Shown here: in pieces, positions 19,331-34,667 of the stretch
How positions within the stretch are numbered: position 1 is the first letter of the stretch
Layout of the letters: the number at the start of each line of letters is the position of its first letter
Assembly: GCA_019637115.1 (NCBI GenBank)
Contig: JAHBWH010000023.1
Location: forward strand, 1 to 64,000
Direction of reading: 5' to 3'
Length of the DNA: 64,000 nt
Source of the DNA: Myxococcales bacterium
GTDB lineage: Bacteria > Myxococcota_A > Polyangia > Polyangiales > Houyiibacteriaceae
Position numbers and translations under genes: made by a program
The notes under the pieces: model-generated
Databases searched by the model: none
The model's input: the letters and a program-made list of their open reading frames with translations, nothing else
Told to the model about the DNA's origin: nothing

Positions 19331-20278
19331 GTCGGGCGCGAGCCGGAGCGAATCACGGGCCGCCTCGCGTTGGCCGAGGGCCAGCAGCGCCAAGCCCCGC
19401 ACCGCGTAGGCGCGCTGGCGCGCGCTGCCCTCCGAGCGCGAGGCGGCCCGCGCGGCGGCGCTCGCGGCCTCCCGCAGGCGACCCGCCTCGAGGGCGGCGG
19501 CGGCGTATCGAAGGAGGTCCGCGGGCTGCCCCTGGCGGGCGACGTCCTCGAGGATCGCCAGCGCCTCACCCTCGCGTCCGTCGGCGAGGAGGGCCAGGCC
19601 GAGGTCGCGGCGCGACTCGAGGTCGCCAGGCTCGACGCGCAGGCGGATCGTCAGGAGCTGGACGGCCTCCGCGGGCCGCCCACGGGCGACGAGCAGGGCG
19701 GCGAGCTCCCGCAGCACCTCGGGGTCCTGGGGGAGCGCCCCGTGCGCTCGACGGAGGGCGAGGAGCGCCTCGTCTGGCGCGCCGCGACGCAGCGCGAGCG
19801 CGGCGACTCGACGAAGCAGCGCCACGCCCGCGCGATCTTGAGGCGCGAGGGGGAGCGCCGCCGCGGCCCGCTCACCGCAGATCGCGTCCGACCAAGCCGC
19901 GAGCCGTGACGCCTGCGCTCGCTCGTCGCTCGACACCTCGACTCGGCCTGCGAGGGCGCGGAGCCAGCGCGCGTCGTCGAGCACCTCGTCGCTCGGATGC
20001 ACGAGGCTCTCGAGGTCGTCGGGGAGGAGCCGGGCCACGAGGAAGAGCACCCGAGGGTCGGACGGCGCCCGCGCGGCGGCGCGCGCGAGGAGCGGGCGCG
20101 CCCGTCGCGGGGCGTTCGCGTCGAGCGCTCGTGTCGCGCTGGCGAGCCAGCGCTCGAGCGCCCGGTCCTGCGCGCGCGCAGGGAGCGTGGACGCGCCGAC
20201 GAGCGCGAGCGCCAAGAGGGCGTAGGGGAAGCGGCGCGACAACCGCGGCAGGGTAGTCGAGCCCCCGCTCACTCGCAC
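19280..20278 (-). CDS. Exported tetratricopeptide-repeat protein
   Basis: A 332-residue Ala/Leu/Arg-rich protein. It has a signal peptide (RRFPYALLALALVGASTLPARAQ) and then helical repeats with the TPR pattern, for example PDEALLALRRAHGALPQDPEVLRELAALL and later DGREGEALAILEDVARQG. TPR proteins in the periplasm usually scaffold complexes; the partner is unknown. The GTG at 20278 or a second GTG two codons downstream (with GGAAG at better spacing) could start it. The last 17 residues are a recently repeated segment. The 98-bp gap to the next gene is partly that duplication. Confidence 0.75.
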   Translation of the reverse strand: MRVSGGSTTLPRLSRRFPYALLALALVGASTLPARAQDRALERWLASATRALDANAPRRARPLLARAAARAPSDPRVLFLVARLLPDDLESLVHPSDEVLDDARWLRALAGRVEVSSDERAQASRLAAWSDAICGERAAAALPLAPQDRAGVALLRRVAALALRRGAPDEALLALRRAHGALPQDPEVLRELAALLVARGRPAEAVQLLTIRLRVEPGDLESRRDLGLALLADGREGEALAILEDVARQGQPADLLRYAAAALEAGRLREAASAAARAASRSEGSARQRAYAVRGLALLALGQREAARDSLRLAPDDARAREALRLLEARAR

Positions 20279-20299
20279 TTCCGACGCTCAATCCCGGAC

Positions 20300-20388
20300 G
20301 GTCCTCGGCCCCGGTCCTCGGCCCCGGTCCTCGGCCCCGGTCCTCGGCCCCGGTCCTCGGCCCCGGCTTCGGACCCGGCTTCGGACCC
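20300..20388. repeat. 13-bp GGTCCTCGGCCCC array upstream of the HTH gene
   Basis: Five exact 13-bp units start at 20300, 20313, 20326, 20339 and 20352, followed by two 12-bp GGCTTCGGACCC units. The array lies between the divergent TPR gene and HTH gene. The same 13-bp unit recurs at 41957-42040. Confidence 0.92.
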
Positions 20389-20486
20389 GGACGCACGAAA
20401 GTTCTCACAACCACGCAACTGGGGCGGAGACGGGACGAGACGAGGACCATCGGAGCCGCCGACGAAGGCGGCGCCGGGAGGTCCCC

Positions 20487-21158
20487 ATGCACACCGTCGC
20501 CGTCCTCACGCCCTACCCGCCCTTCGCCGCTCTCATCGAGCACGCGTTCCGCGACCAGCTCGTCACCAGTCACCAGCGCGCCGAGACCGTGCTCAAGGGG
20601 GCCCCGCCCGCCGTGGTCCTCATCGACGCCGACGCTCGCCACGCGGACCTCGCCGCGCTCCGCGCGCCTCGCGACGTCCCGCCGAAGCCGCGGAACCTCA
20701 TCGTGGTGCACCACCGCGAGCAGAGCGACGCGTCTGTCGAGGCGCGCCCGTGCAACGACGTCGAGCATCTCCCGGTCCCGCACCTCGGCGTGCTCCGCGC
20801 CCGCGTCGCCGACCTCCTCGACGTCTCGCTCCCGCCCGTGGACGCCCTCCGCGTGAATCGGCGCTGGATGCGGGACGAGCGGCTCGCCTGGGCCTTGGTC
20901 CGCGCTGGCGCGGAGCACGAGCTCACGCCCGTCGAGCTCGACGTCCTCGCCGTGACGGCCGAGCACGCCTGCCGTCGGGAGGCCGCCGCCGCCCTCGGGC
21001 GCTCGCCCCACACCCACCGCAAGCACATCGAGTCGATCCAGCGCAAATGCGGGAAGTCCCCCGAGCAGCTGGCGCTCGACGTGCTCCATGACGCGCTCGC
21101 ATCCGACCGACCGCTCCGCCGCCCCGCCAGCGAGACGCGGCTCCGCGCGGTCGGCTGA
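20487..21158 (+). CDS. Orphan LuxR-type HTH regulator with degenerate receiver-like domain
   Basis: A 223-residue protein. The C-terminal region LTPVELDVLAVTAEHACRR followed by AAAALGRSPHTHRKHIESI matches the LuxR/NarL-type helix-turn-helix (about 150-200). The N-terminal 115 residues have a receiver-like alternation (VAVLTPYPPFAALIEHAF, VVLIDADARH, NLIVVHHRE), but the phosphoacceptor pocket is not convincing, so control by phosphorylation is doubtful. A good ribosome site (GGGAGG) precedes the ATG. It is flanked on both sides by 13-bp arrays and has no partner gene next to it. Target genes unknown. Confidence 0.7.
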   Translation: MHTVAVLTPYPPFAALIEHAFRDQLVTSHQRAETVLKGAPPAVVLIDADARHADLAALRAPRDVPPKPRNLIVVHHREQSDASVEARPCNDVEHLPVPHLGVLRARVADLLDVSLPPVDALRVNRRWMRDERLAWALVRAGAEHELTPVELDVLAVTAEHACRREAAAALGRSPHTHRKHIESIQRKCGKSPEQLALDVLHDALASDRPLRRPASETRLRAVG

Positions 21159-21159
21159 C

Positions 21160-21382
21160 GATGACCGGGGCCGAGGACCGGGGCCGAGGACCGGGGCCGA
21201 TGACCGGGACCGATGACCGGGACCGATGACCGGGACCGATGACCGGGACCGATGACCGGGACCGATGACCGGGACCGATGACCGGGACCGATGACCGGGG
21301 CCGATGACCGGGGCCGATGACCGGGTGCGAAGCCGGGTCCGAAGCCGGGTCCGAAGCCGGGTGCGAAGCCGGGTCCGGGGGC
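21160..21382. repeat. 13-bp GATGACCGGGACC array plus 12-bp GAAGCCGGGTCC array
   Basis: About thirteen 13-bp units (GATGACCGGGACC and GAGGACCGGGGCC variants) run from 21160 to 21328, followed by four 12-bp GAAGCCGGGTCC/GTGC units to about 21382. It fills the 240-bp gap between the convergent HTH and lon genes. No terminator-like stem is apparent apart from the repeats. Confidence 0.93.
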
Positions 21383-21398
21383 GCGTCGGAGGCTCAGA

Positions 21399-23888
<2,490 letters not shown>

Positions 23889-23949
23889 TCGGTCTCCACT
23901 CCAGGTCGGGCGCTACGGCGCCAGGGAAAGGGGAGGGACGTGCGCGAGC

Positions 23950-25200
<1,251 letters not shown>

Positions 25201-25204
25201 TCGG

Positions 25205-25209
25205 TCCTC
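25205..25209 (-). promoter_or_regulatory. Ribosome binding site deciding the clpX GTG start
   Basis: On the minus strand this reads GAGGA followed by CCGA and GTG. The lon start has a very similar arrangement (GGAGA, CCGA, ATG). It supports a GTG start at 25200. Confidence 0.65.
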
Positions 25210-25338
25210 GTTCTGCTGGGCCTTCTGCCCTCGTAGCCGGTCGCGAGGCGGGGTGCGCACGGCACCCTCGACCCCGACGAAGAGTCTAGCGCCGGCCTCC
25301 CAGGCCGGCAAGATTCGCAATTCCGATGGGTTGCGTGC

Positions 25339-25971
25339 TCACTGGGTGCCCGTCTTCCGGGGCAGGACGACTTCGTCCACCACCCCGTACTCCTTGGCCT
25401 GGACGGCATCCAGGAAGCGATCCCGCTCGGTGTCCTCCCGGATGCGATCCTTGGGCTGCCCCGTGTGGAACGCCAGGATGTCGGTCGTCCACTCTCGGAG
25501 CTTGAGGATCTCCTTGGCGTGGATCTCGATGTCGGTCGCCTGGCCGCTGAAGCCGCCGAGCGGCTGGTGGATCATCACCCGGCTGTTGGGGAGCGCCCGG
25601 CGCATCCCCTTCGCACCCGCCGCGAGGAGCCACGCGCCCATGCTCGCCGCCTGCCCGATGCACACCGTCGCGACAGGGCAACGCACGTACTGCATCGTGT
25701 CGTAGATCGCGAGCCCGGCCGTGATCACGCCGCCGGGGCAGTTCAGGTAGAGCGTGATCTCCTTGTCGGGATCCTCGCTCTCGAGGAAGAGCATCTGCGC
25801 GATGATGGCGTTCGCGACGTCGTCGTCGATGGGCGTCCCGAGGAAGATGATCCGGTCCTTGAGGAGCCGGCTGAAGACGTCCCACGCGCGCTCCCCGCGG
25901 TGCGTCTGCTCGACGACCAGGGGGATCCACGCCGCTCGCGTTCGCTCGTCGTTCGCCGGCCCTCGGTTCAT
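25339..25971 (-). CDS. clpP: ATP-dependent Clp protease proteolytic subunit
   Basis: A 210-residue serine protease of the ClpP family. The catalytic residues are S110 in GQAASMGA, H135 in MIHQPLGG, and an Asp near 184 in TERDRF. It forms a double-heptamer barrel that works with ClpX, encoded next downstream. The ATG overlaps the tig stop (ATGA), which indicates translational coupling. Of the N-terminal residues, [23 protein letters not shown] is the usual family start; about 18 residues before it are likely propeptide. Confidence 0.98.
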   Translation of the reverse strand: MNRGPANDERTRAAWIPLVVEQTHRGERAWDVFSRLLKDRIIFLGTPIDDDVANAIIAQMLFLESEDPDKEITLYLNCPGGVITAGLAIYDTMQYVRCPVATVCIGQAASMGAWLLAAGAKGMRRALPNSRVMIHQPLGGFSGQATDIEIHAKEILKLREWTTDILAFHTGQPKDRIREDTERDRFLDAVQAKEYGVVDEVVLPRKTGTQ

Positions 25972-27278
25972 TCCTCGCTCCCCGCGGCCTCGGCCGCGTC
26001 CTCTGCTTCGGTGCTCTCTGCTTCGGTGATCTGGGCGCGCGCCTCGAGGAGCGCGAAGAGCTTCTCCTCGAGGATGTCGTTCACGAGCGCGTCGCGTTTC
26101 TCGCCGGTGTGCTCGGCGCGGAGCCGGGCGATGTGCTTGCCGCTGGTCGCGGCCATCTCGGCGAGCTTGGCCTCGACGGCCTCGTCGCCGATCTCGACGC
26201 CCTCTTGGCGCGCGAGGGCGCCGAGCAGGAGGCCCGCCTTCACGCGGCGCTCGGCGCGCTCGTCGAGCCCCTCGAAGTCGGCTGGCGTGATCTGACGCCC
26301 CATCATCTGGGCGAACGTCATCATCTGGTAGAGCGACTGCCGCTTCTCCTGCTGGATGAGCGTCGGCGGGACGGTGATCTCGTTCTTCGCGATCAGCGCG
26401 TCGATGAGCTTGTCCTTGAGCTCCGCCTCGCGCCGCCGGGCCCCGAGGCCCTCGAGCTTGGCGCGGATGTCCGCGCGGAGCGCGTCCAGGGTCTCGAACT
26501 CACCGACGTCCTGGGCGAAGTCGTCGTCGAGCGCGGGCAAGAGCACCTCGCGCAGGGCCGAGACGGTGACGTGGAGCACCGCCGTCTTGCCGCGGATCTC
26601 CTCGTTCGGGTGGGTGTCGGGGAAGACGAGCTCGACGTCCTTCGACTCACCGACGCTCACGCCGACCAAACCCTTGGAGAGCCCCTCGAGGAGCGAGTCG
26701 TCGCCGAGATCGACCTCGCGGTCGCTCGCCGCCATCTCGGGCTTTTCTTCACCTTCGATCTCCACGGTGTAGGAGATCGTCAGGCGGTCGCCGGCCTTCG
26801 CGGCGCGCGGGGCGTCGGGCTCCTTCAGGTCCGCGTGCTCCTTGCGGAGCTGCGCGAGCTCGGCCTCGACGGCCTCGTCGGGCACGCTCGTCTTGCGGAC
26901 CGTCACGGCGAGCCCATCGAGTGCGACGGACGCGATCTTCGGCTGGATCTCCAGCGTGGCCGTGAACTCGTAGTCGGCGCCCTCGGTGAGGGGGGGCGGC
27001 GAGACGGTCGGCTGCGCGACGACGTGCAGCTCGTGTGTCTGGACGGCGTGCGTGAGGCCGGCCTCGATCATGTTGCCCGCGACCTCCGCCCGCACTTGGG
27101 GGCCGAAGACCTTGCGCACCACGTCGCGCGGCACCTTGCCCGGCCGGAAACCCTTGAGCTTCGCGCTCTTCGCGACGCGCAAGAAGGTGGAGTCGAGATC
27201 CTTGCGGACCTGATCCCACGGGACCTGAACCTTGACCTCGACCTCGACGGGGCTGATCTCACTAACCTCGGAATGCAC
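25968..27278 (-). CDS. tig: Trigger factor
   Basis: A 436-residue ribosome-associated chaperone with peptidyl-prolyl isomerase activity. The ribosome-binding signature GFRPGKVP is at 43-50. The FKBP-type domain follows (about 155-245, with [14 protein letters not shown]), then the helical C-terminal chaperone domain; the last 20 residues are acidic. Translation starts at GTG (27278), preceded by GAGGAG at 5-nt spacing; no ATG is available there. It heads tig-clpP-clpX-lon and lies 76 bp after the lipoprotein gene at 27355, so it could share a transcript with rnj. Confidence 0.97.
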   Translation of the reverse strand: MHSEVSEISPVEVEVKVQVPWDQVRKDLDSTFLRVAKSAKLKGFRPGKVPRDVVRKVFGPQVRAEVAGNMIEAGLTHAVQTHELHVVAQPTVSPPPLTEGADYEFTATLEIQPKIASVALDGLAVTVRKTSVPDEAVEAELAQLRKEHADLKEPDAPRAAKAGDRLTISYTVEIEGEEKPEMAASDREVDLGDDSLLEGLSKGLVGVSVGESKDVELVFPDTHPNEEIRGKTAVLHVTVSALREVLLPALDDDFAQDVGEFETLDALRADIRAKLEGLGARRREAELKDKLIDALIAKNEITVPPTLIQQEKRQSLYQMMTFAQMMGRQITPADFEGLDERAERRVKAGLLLGALARQEGVEIGDEAVEAKLAEMAATSGKHIARLRAEHTGEKRDALVNDILEEKLFALLEARAQITEAESTEAEDAAEAAGSEE

Positions 27279-27283
27279 GCCTG

Positions 27284-27289
27284 CTCCTC
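27284..27289 (-). promoter_or_regulatory. Ribosome binding site for the tig GTG start
   Basis: On the minus strand this reads GAGGAG, then CAGGC, then GTG. The spacing is ideal and supports the GTG start for trigger factor. Confidence 0.7.
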
Positions 27290-27354
27290 AACGCTTGCTC
27301 GGCCGAACGACGGACCGGCTGGAAGAGCGTAACTAGTCCTCGGCGCTGGCCCCG

Positions 27355-28659
27355 TCAACGCGCGGGAGCGGGCACGGGCGGCCCAGTCTCCGCTGGCTGG
27401 GTGGCGATCCAGGTCGCGCAGGTCGCCACGAGCGGCGCCGGGAGGTGTCGGGTGATGGCGATCGAGCGTCCATGTCGGTGGACGCTCTCCTCGGGTCGGG
27501 GCGTCCGGCGCAGGGCACGCTCGACCCGAGCCGCCGCCGCTTCGTCGTCCCACGTCGTGATCCAGACGATCGCCTCGCGCCCCTCGGGGCCCTCGTAGAG
27601 GCCGACGCGGTCCCCGCCCCATCCGCGGGCGGCCTCGGGCGCGAGATCCCGGCCCGTGTCGCGGGCCAAGAAGACCGAGAGCTCAAGCTCGCCGAGCGTG
27701 TCTTCGTGCACCAGGCGCCAGCTCTCGAGCGGGGGGAGGGCGACCTCCTCGGGGGCCTCGTCGCGGAGGTACGAGTCGGGGTGAAGGATCTGCTCGGTGC
27801 TGCGAGGCAGCCGGTGGAAGGCCTCGTCGACCGCGCGCCAGCCGCCGCGGGCGTGGAGCGCGCGGACGAAGCCGAGCCCGGCGAGGTAGGGCATCACGAG
27901 ACCGACCCGGACGATCGGCGGCGCGCGGGCGAGGGCGCCGTCGTCGGGCGCGCTGCCGACGAGCGCCTCGACGGCGGCGTCGGTCGTGATCTGCTCGACG
28001 GGCACGCGGAGGGTGGTCGCGAGATCCAGAAGCATCGCGTAGGTCGCGTCGCCCTCGACCAGCGCATGGAACGCGGTGTCGGCGTCCGATCCGCGCTTCA
28101 GCTCGCTCGACGCGGCGAGCCCGAGCCGCTGATCTTGCAGCGCGTGCACCAGCTCGTGGACGACGACGAGGCGCGCCTCGGCGGCGGCGGCGCTACCCGG
28201 CCGCGACGCGAGCAGCTGCGCGACCTCGTCGCGCACGACGAGCCGCGCGCGATCGGTGTCGTAATAGCCCAGCACCTGCTCGGTGAGCAGCTCGCGCAGG
28301 TGCGCGCGAAGATCGAGCTCGGCGGGCAGGAGGCCGAGCCCGCGATAGAGCCGCTGCGCGATCTCGAGCTCGGCGGGATCGAGCTCGGCGTCGGCGTGAG
28401 CCGCGATCTCCTGGGCGCTCTCGATCGCGACGAGGGGGGGACGCACGAAGGTGAGGTCGCGCGCCGCCTCGGCCGCCCGGATGAGGCGGCGCATGGCGTT
28501 CGCTTCGAAGGTCGTGAGGCCACGCGAGGACGTGGCGGACGGCTCGACGGCCGAGGTGACCGAGACCGGCGGTGGGGGCGCGACGCTCGCGGGGGTCGAG
28601 CTCGCCCCGCACGCGACGAGCAGCAGGATCCCGAGCAGCGAGCGCGGCGCGCCGCTCAT
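27355..28659 (-). CDS. Lipoprotein with an HExxH metalloprotease-like motif
   Basis: A 434-residue predicted lipoprotein (lipobox LLVAC, Cys17) with a Pro/Ser/Thr tether. A helical region precedes LVVVHELVHALQDQ, whose HELVH (168-172) is a zinc-binding HExxH motif; EGDA about 35 residues later could supply the third ligand, as in gluzincin-type peptidases. The rest includes repeated acidic and Trp-containing segments. Peptidase activity is inferred from the motif; the family is not one I can name. Its ATG overlaps the rnj stop (ATGA), so the two are coupled; it would act in the periplasm or on the outer membrane. Confidence 0.75.
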   Translation of the reverse strand: MSGAPRSLLGILLLVACGASSTPASVAPPPPVSVTSAVEPSATSSRGLTTFEANAMRRLIRAAEAARDLTFVRPPLVAIESAQEIAAHADAELDPAELEIAQRLYRGLGLLPAELDLRAHLRELLTEQVLGYYDTDRARLVVRDEVAQLLASRPGSAAAAEARLVVVHELVHALQDQRLGLAASSELKRGSDADTAFHALVEGDATYAMLLDLATTLRVPVEQITTDAAVEALVGSAPDDGALARAPPIVRVGLVMPYLAGLGFVRALHARGGWRAVDEAFHRLPRSTEQILHPDSYLRDEAPEEVALPPLESWRLVHEDTLGELELSVFLARDTGRDLAPEAARGWGGDRVGLYEGPEGREAIVWITTWDDEAAAARVERALRRTPRPEESVHRHGRSIAITRHLPAPLVATCATWIATQPAETGPPVPAPAR

Positions 28660-30311
28660 GCGCGCTCGCGTCGCCCGTTCACCTCGAGCGCGATGGCCGT
28701 GACGAGGGGCTTTTTGCCGATGGCGCGACCGAAGAAGCGCCGGACCGCGCGGCGCGCGCGATCCTCCAGCGTGTCGAGGTCTCCCTCGCGCGCGCGACGG
28801 AGCTCGTCGTCGAGGAAGTCGAGCGCGTCGTCGAGGAGCTCCTCCTCCATCTTCGGGTGCAGGAAGCCCCGCTGGACGAGGTCGAGCGAGCCCGCGTACC
28901 GGCCTCGATCGTCGGCGGTGAAGCTGACGATCACGTGGCCCAGCTCCCCGAGGAGCTGCCGATCGCGGAGCTGGGCGGGATCGACCTCGAAGCCGCGATC
29001 GATGTGCACATGGCCGGTCTCGACCCGGTCGACGATCTCGAGCCGACCGTGCTCGAGGCTGACGACGGCGCCGTTCTCGACGACGAGCGTCTGCGGTACG
29101 CCTTCGGCGCGGGCGAGCGCCGCGTGCGCCTTCATGTGGTGGTAGGTGCCGTGGACCGGGATGAAGGTCCGCGGGCGGCAGAGCGAGATGAAGCGGCGCT
29201 GCTCGTCCCGGGCGGCGTGGCCGCTGACGTGAACGAAGGGATCGCTCTTTCGCTCGATCACGACGCAGCCGAGCCGCTCGAGCTGGCAGATGAGATCGAA
29301 GACCGTTCGCTCGTGGCCGGGGATGATGCGCGAGGAGAGGATGATGGTGTCGCCAGCAGAGAGCGCGAGCGCCGGGTGCGTGCCCTTGGCAAGGCGAGCG
29401 AGCGCGGCGGGCGGCTCGCCCTGGGTCCCGGTGGCCATCACGCAGAGCTCACGCGGGGCGAGCCTGCTCGCGTCCTCGACGGGGATGAGGACGCGCGCGA
29501 GCTCGGGGACGAGGCCGAGATCGCGGCTCACGTCTGCGTGGGTCTGCAGCGAGCGACCGAGGAGGCAGACCTTCCGCCCCGTCGCGTGGGCGGCGGCCGC
29601 GACGGCCTTCATCCGGTAGACGTTCGAGGCGAACATCGCGACCACGAAGCGCCCCGTGGCCGCTGCGGCGAGCGCCTCGAGGCGCGCGGCGACGTCGGCC
29701 TCTTCGCCGCTGCGCCCCTCGACGTCGATGTTCGTCGAGTCGCTGAGGAGGAGGTCGACGCCCTCGTCGCCCGCGCGCTGGAGGGCCTCCGCGCCGAAGG
29801 CCTCGCCGTCGATGGGGCGATCTTCGATCTTGAAGTCCCCCGTGTGGATCACCGTGCCCGCCGCGGTGCGGAGGATGAGCGCGGTGCAGTCGGGGATGGA
29901 GTGGTTGACGCGGACGGGCTCGATCTCGAAGGCGCCCACCCGGAAGCGCCGGCCTGGGGTCGTGGCCTCGAAGGTCACGTCGGGATCGCCGTGCTCCGCG
30001 AGTCGGCGCTTCATCAGCGCGACGGCGTACGGAGGGGCGTAGACTGGGACGGGTCGGGCGAGGCCCCGGAGGAGATAGGGGATGGCGCCGATGTGGTCCT
30101 CGTGCCCGTGCGTGACGAGGACGCCACGCAGCTGGCTCTGTCGGTCGAGGACGTAGTCGAGCTTCGGGTGGGCGAGGTCGATGCCGTGCGTGCGACCGGG
30201 GAAGGTGACGCCGCAGTCGACGACCACTAGGTCACCTTCCGTCTCGAGCGCGAAGCAGTTCATCCCGACCTCACCGAGGCCGCCGAGGGGCACGAAGTTC
30301 AACGTCGACAA
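28656..30311 (-). CDS. rnj: Ribonuclease J
   Basis: A 551-residue metallo-beta-lactamase/beta-CASP nuclease that processes and degrades RNA, with endo- and 5'-exonuclease activity in characterised members. Motifs: HGHEDHIG (68-75), IPDCTALI region, HTGDFKIED, SDSTN, and the beta-CASP VSGHAA and PVHGTYHHM. I propose the TTG at 30311 (MSTLNFVPLGGLGEVG): GGAG lies 9 nt upstream and the protein then starts at the conserved region. The frame is open to 30458, but that extension is basic and unlike the family, and another TTG three codons downstream is possible. It overlaps the lipoprotein gene by 4 nt. Confidence 0.93.
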   Translation of the reverse strand: MSTLNFVPLGGLGEVGMNCFALETEGDLVVVDCGVTFPGRTHGIDLAHPKLDYVLDRQSQLRGVLVTHGHEDHIGAIPYLLRGLARPVPVYAPPYAVALMKRRLAEHGDPDVTFEATTPGRRFRVGAFEIEPVRVNHSIPDCTALILRTAAGTVIHTGDFKIEDRPIDGEAFGAEALQRAGDEGVDLLLSDSTNIDVEGRSGEEADVAARLEALAAAATGRFVVAMFASNVYRMKAVAAAAHATGRKVCLLGRSLQTHADVSRDLGLVPELARVLIPVEDASRLAPRELCVMATGTQGEPPAALARLAKGTHPALALSAGDTIILSSRIIPGHERTVFDLICQLERLGCVVIERKSDPFVHVSGHAARDEQRRFISLCRPRTFIPVHGTYHHMKAHAALARAEGVPQTLVVENGAVVSLEHGRLEIVDRVETGHVHIDRGFEVDPAQLRDRQLLGELGHVIVSFTADDRGRYAGSLDLVQRGFLHPKMEEELLDDALDFLDDELRRAREGDLDTLEDRARRAVRRFFGRAIGKKPLVTAIALEVNGRRERA

Positions 30312-30487
30312 AGCACGCGCTCCATGCGCGGGAGGCTCGCACGCTTCCGAAGCGGCGGCCACCGCGACCAAGCGGGGAGCGGGGCGTCGGGGGGCTCTCC
30401 GGCCGTTCCCGCATCGAACCCAAACACACCGTCCGCGCGAGTCGGGCGTTGGCCCCATCCGCGAGCCGTGCTAGCAGGCTGCGGGCC

Positions 30488-32425
<1,938 letters not shown>

Positions 32426-32534
32426 GGCCATGATGACGACTCGCCGCCACCGCCGACCCGACGTTGCCCTGATGGAGCGTGCGTGGTACCCCCGCGCCGC
32501 GCAGGGAGGACCGACGAGCAGCGCTTTCGAGGTG

Positions 32535-34439
32535 ATGATGCGCTCCTTCACACGTTTCTGGCTCGTGCTCGGCTTGGCGACGGCGTGGCTCGCGCCGGCG
32601 CTGCCTGCGCTCGCGCAGCCCCCCACGGACGCTCCCGACGCCTTTGACGAGGACGAAGAGGACGACGAGGCGGACGACGACGAAGAAGACGAGGATCCCG
32701 GCCTCCGCGCGCCGAGCCTCGGGATGCCCGAGGTCGGTGACTGGAGCGAGCCGGAAGAGACGCCCTCCGAGGGCACTCTCCTCCAGCGCGCGGCGCCGCC
32801 CTCTGGGGATCCGACGCGGCCCGATTGGCGAGGTCCGCAGACGGCGTTCACGCTCCACGGCTACTTCCGCGTCCGCGGCGAGCTCTGGGACCAGTTCAAC
32901 CTCGGCCGCACCGACAGCCCCTTCGATCTCTTCCGCCCCGCCTCGGTCGCGGCGGCCGCCCCCTCGGGCGGCTGTGGCGACTCGCCGACCTCCGGGCCCG
33001 AGACCGAAGCCTGCGAGGGCAAGCGCATCCGCTTCGCCAACACGCGCCTGCGCCTCCAGCCGACGCTCTCGCTCAGCGAGGACGTGCGCGTCCGGATGAC
33101 GGTCGACGTCTTCGACAACATGGTCCTCGGCTCGACCCCCGACGGCTACGCCTACCGCTACGAGCCCGGCACCGGCTTCGTGCGCTCGGACCGGGTGCCG
33201 GGCGTGCCGCTCGACTCGTTCACGACGGGACAGAACCCGCCGCAGGACTACCGCAACTCCTTCCGCGACAGCATCTACGTCCGGCACGCCTGGGCCGAGG
33301 TGACCAACCGCGGCCTCGGTCAGCTCCGCTTCGGCCGCATGCCCTCGCACTGGGGCCTCGGCCTGCTCGCTCACGACGGCTCGGGCATCGACGGCGACTT
33401 CTCGACCGACGCCGACCGCATCATGGGCATCACCCGGATCGCGGGCATCTACGTCATCGCCGCCTACGACTTCGCGTCCAAGGGCATCCTCAGGCAGTTC
33501 TCGCCCTATGATGTGCGCGGCTTCGCCTACGACGCCTCGCCGCTCGACGACGTGCGCCAGTTCGTCTTCGCGCTCGCGCGGCGCACCGACCCGGAGGAGG
33601 CCCGAAACCGTCTCCAGCGCGGGAGCTGGGTGCTCGACGGTGGATTCTATTTCGTCTACCGCCACCAGTTCCTCAGCTCGGCCGGCGTGACCAACGCCTA
33701 CCCCTCCCAAGCCGACTTTCGCTTCGTCCGCCGCGACGCCCGCGCCTTCATCCCCGACCTCTGGTTGCAGTTCCGCTGGGGCGGGCTGCGACTCGAAGCG
33801 GAGGCGGTCTACGTCGGGGGCCGCGTCGCGAACATCCAGAACGACAGCTACCGGCAGGACAACCTGAAGATCCGGCAGTTCGGTTTTGCGTTCGAGGGCG
33901 AGTATCGGCTGCTCAACGACAAACTCTCCATCCGCCTCTACACGGGCTACGCGACGGGCGATCCCGACATCGACGGCCTCTCGGACCGGCAGGGCATCCT
34001 CGCCCAGCAGGGGACCGGCCGCGGGATCAACACGGCCAGCCACTTCCAGTTCCACCCGAACTACCGCGTCGACCTCATCTTGTGGCGCTACATCATGGGG
34101 CGCGTGGCGGGCGCGTGGTACCTCCGCCCCGGCGCGAGCTACGACATCATCCGCAGCCCCTTCGGGCAGCTCTTCGGGCTCGGCGTCGACGTGATCTACA
34201 GCCGCGCGGCCGAGGAGGTGCAGGCGTACGGCGCCGACCCGAACCTCGGCATCGAGATCGACGCCTCGCTCTATTACCGCAGCGAAGACGGCCCCGACCT
34301 CTTCGACGGCTTCTACGCGCAGTTCAACTACGGCGTGCTCTTCCCGTTCCGTGGCCTCGGCAGCGCGCCAAACGTGACCGAGCCGGTCTCTCTCAAGAAC
34401 GCGCAAGTGCTCAGGCTCATCCTGGGCGTGCAGTTCTGA
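32535..34439 (+). CDS. TIGR04551-like outer-membrane beta-barrel protein (copy 2)
   Basis: A 634-residue paralog of the preceding gene. They share blocks such as VDVFDNMVLGSTPDGYAYR, TGQNPPQDYRNS, FGRMPSHWGLG and the terminal LILGVQF. The start is one of two adjacent ATGs (32535 or 32538) after GAGGTG. A signal peptide is followed by an Asp/Glu-rich stretch, shorter than in copy 1. Both probably form outer-membrane barrels. The tandem arrangement in one direction suggests duplication followed by divergence; co-transcription is likely. Confidence 0.8.
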   Translation: MMRSFTRFWLVLGLATAWLAPALPALAQPPTDAPDAFDEDEEDDEADDDEEDEDPGLRAPSLGMPEVGDWSEPEETPSEGTLLQRAAPPSGDPTRPDWRGPQTAFTLHGYFRVRGELWDQFNLGRTDSPFDLFRPASVAAAAPSGGCGDSPTSGPETEACEGKRIRFANTRLRLQPTLSLSEDVRVRMTVDVFDNMVLGSTPDGYAYRYEPGTGFVRSDRVPGVPLDSFTTGQNPPQDYRNSFRDSIYVRHAWAEVTNRGLGQLRFGRMPSHWGLGLLAHDGSGIDGDFSTDADRIMGITRIAGIYVIAAYDFASKGILRQFSPYDVRGFAYDASPLDDVRQFVFALARRTDPEEARNRLQRGSWVLDGGFYFVYRHQFLSSAGVTNAYPSQADFRFVRRDARAFIPDLWLQFRWGGLRLEAEAVYVGGRVANIQNDSYRQDNLKIRQFGFAFEGEYRLLNDKLSIRLYTGYATGDPDIDGLSDRQGILAQQGTGRGINTASHFQFHPNYRVDLILWRYIMGRVAGAWYLRPGASYDIIRSPFGQLFGLGVDVIYSRAAEEVQAYGADPNLGIEIDASLYYRSEDGPDLFDGFYAQFNYGVLFPFRGLGSAPNVTEPVSLKNAQVLRLILGVQF

Positions 34440-34542
34440 GCGAGTCGGCGCGCCGGGCTCGTTCGTCGCGCGGCGGGCCGTGGCCCGTGGTGGGCGAGGG
34501 CGGGCGACGGTAGGCGGCGGGGGGCGGGCGAAGGTAGGCTCG

Positions 34543-34590
34543 GATCGCGCGACGGTAGGATCGCGCGACGGTAGGATCGCGCGACGGTAG
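34543..34590. repeat. 16-bp GATCGCGCGACGGTAG array upstream of radA
   Basis: Three perfect copies start at 34543, 34559 and 34575. Related CGACGGTAGG words also occur just upstream (about 34500-34540). The array is 78 bp upstream of the radA start, in the probable promoter or leader region. Confidence 0.9.
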
Positions 34591-34667
34591 CCTCGGATCG
34601 CGTGACGCACGGCAGCGTGCCGACGAAAAGGGGCGCAACCGAGGGCCCGCGGAGGCGAGAAGGCGAC

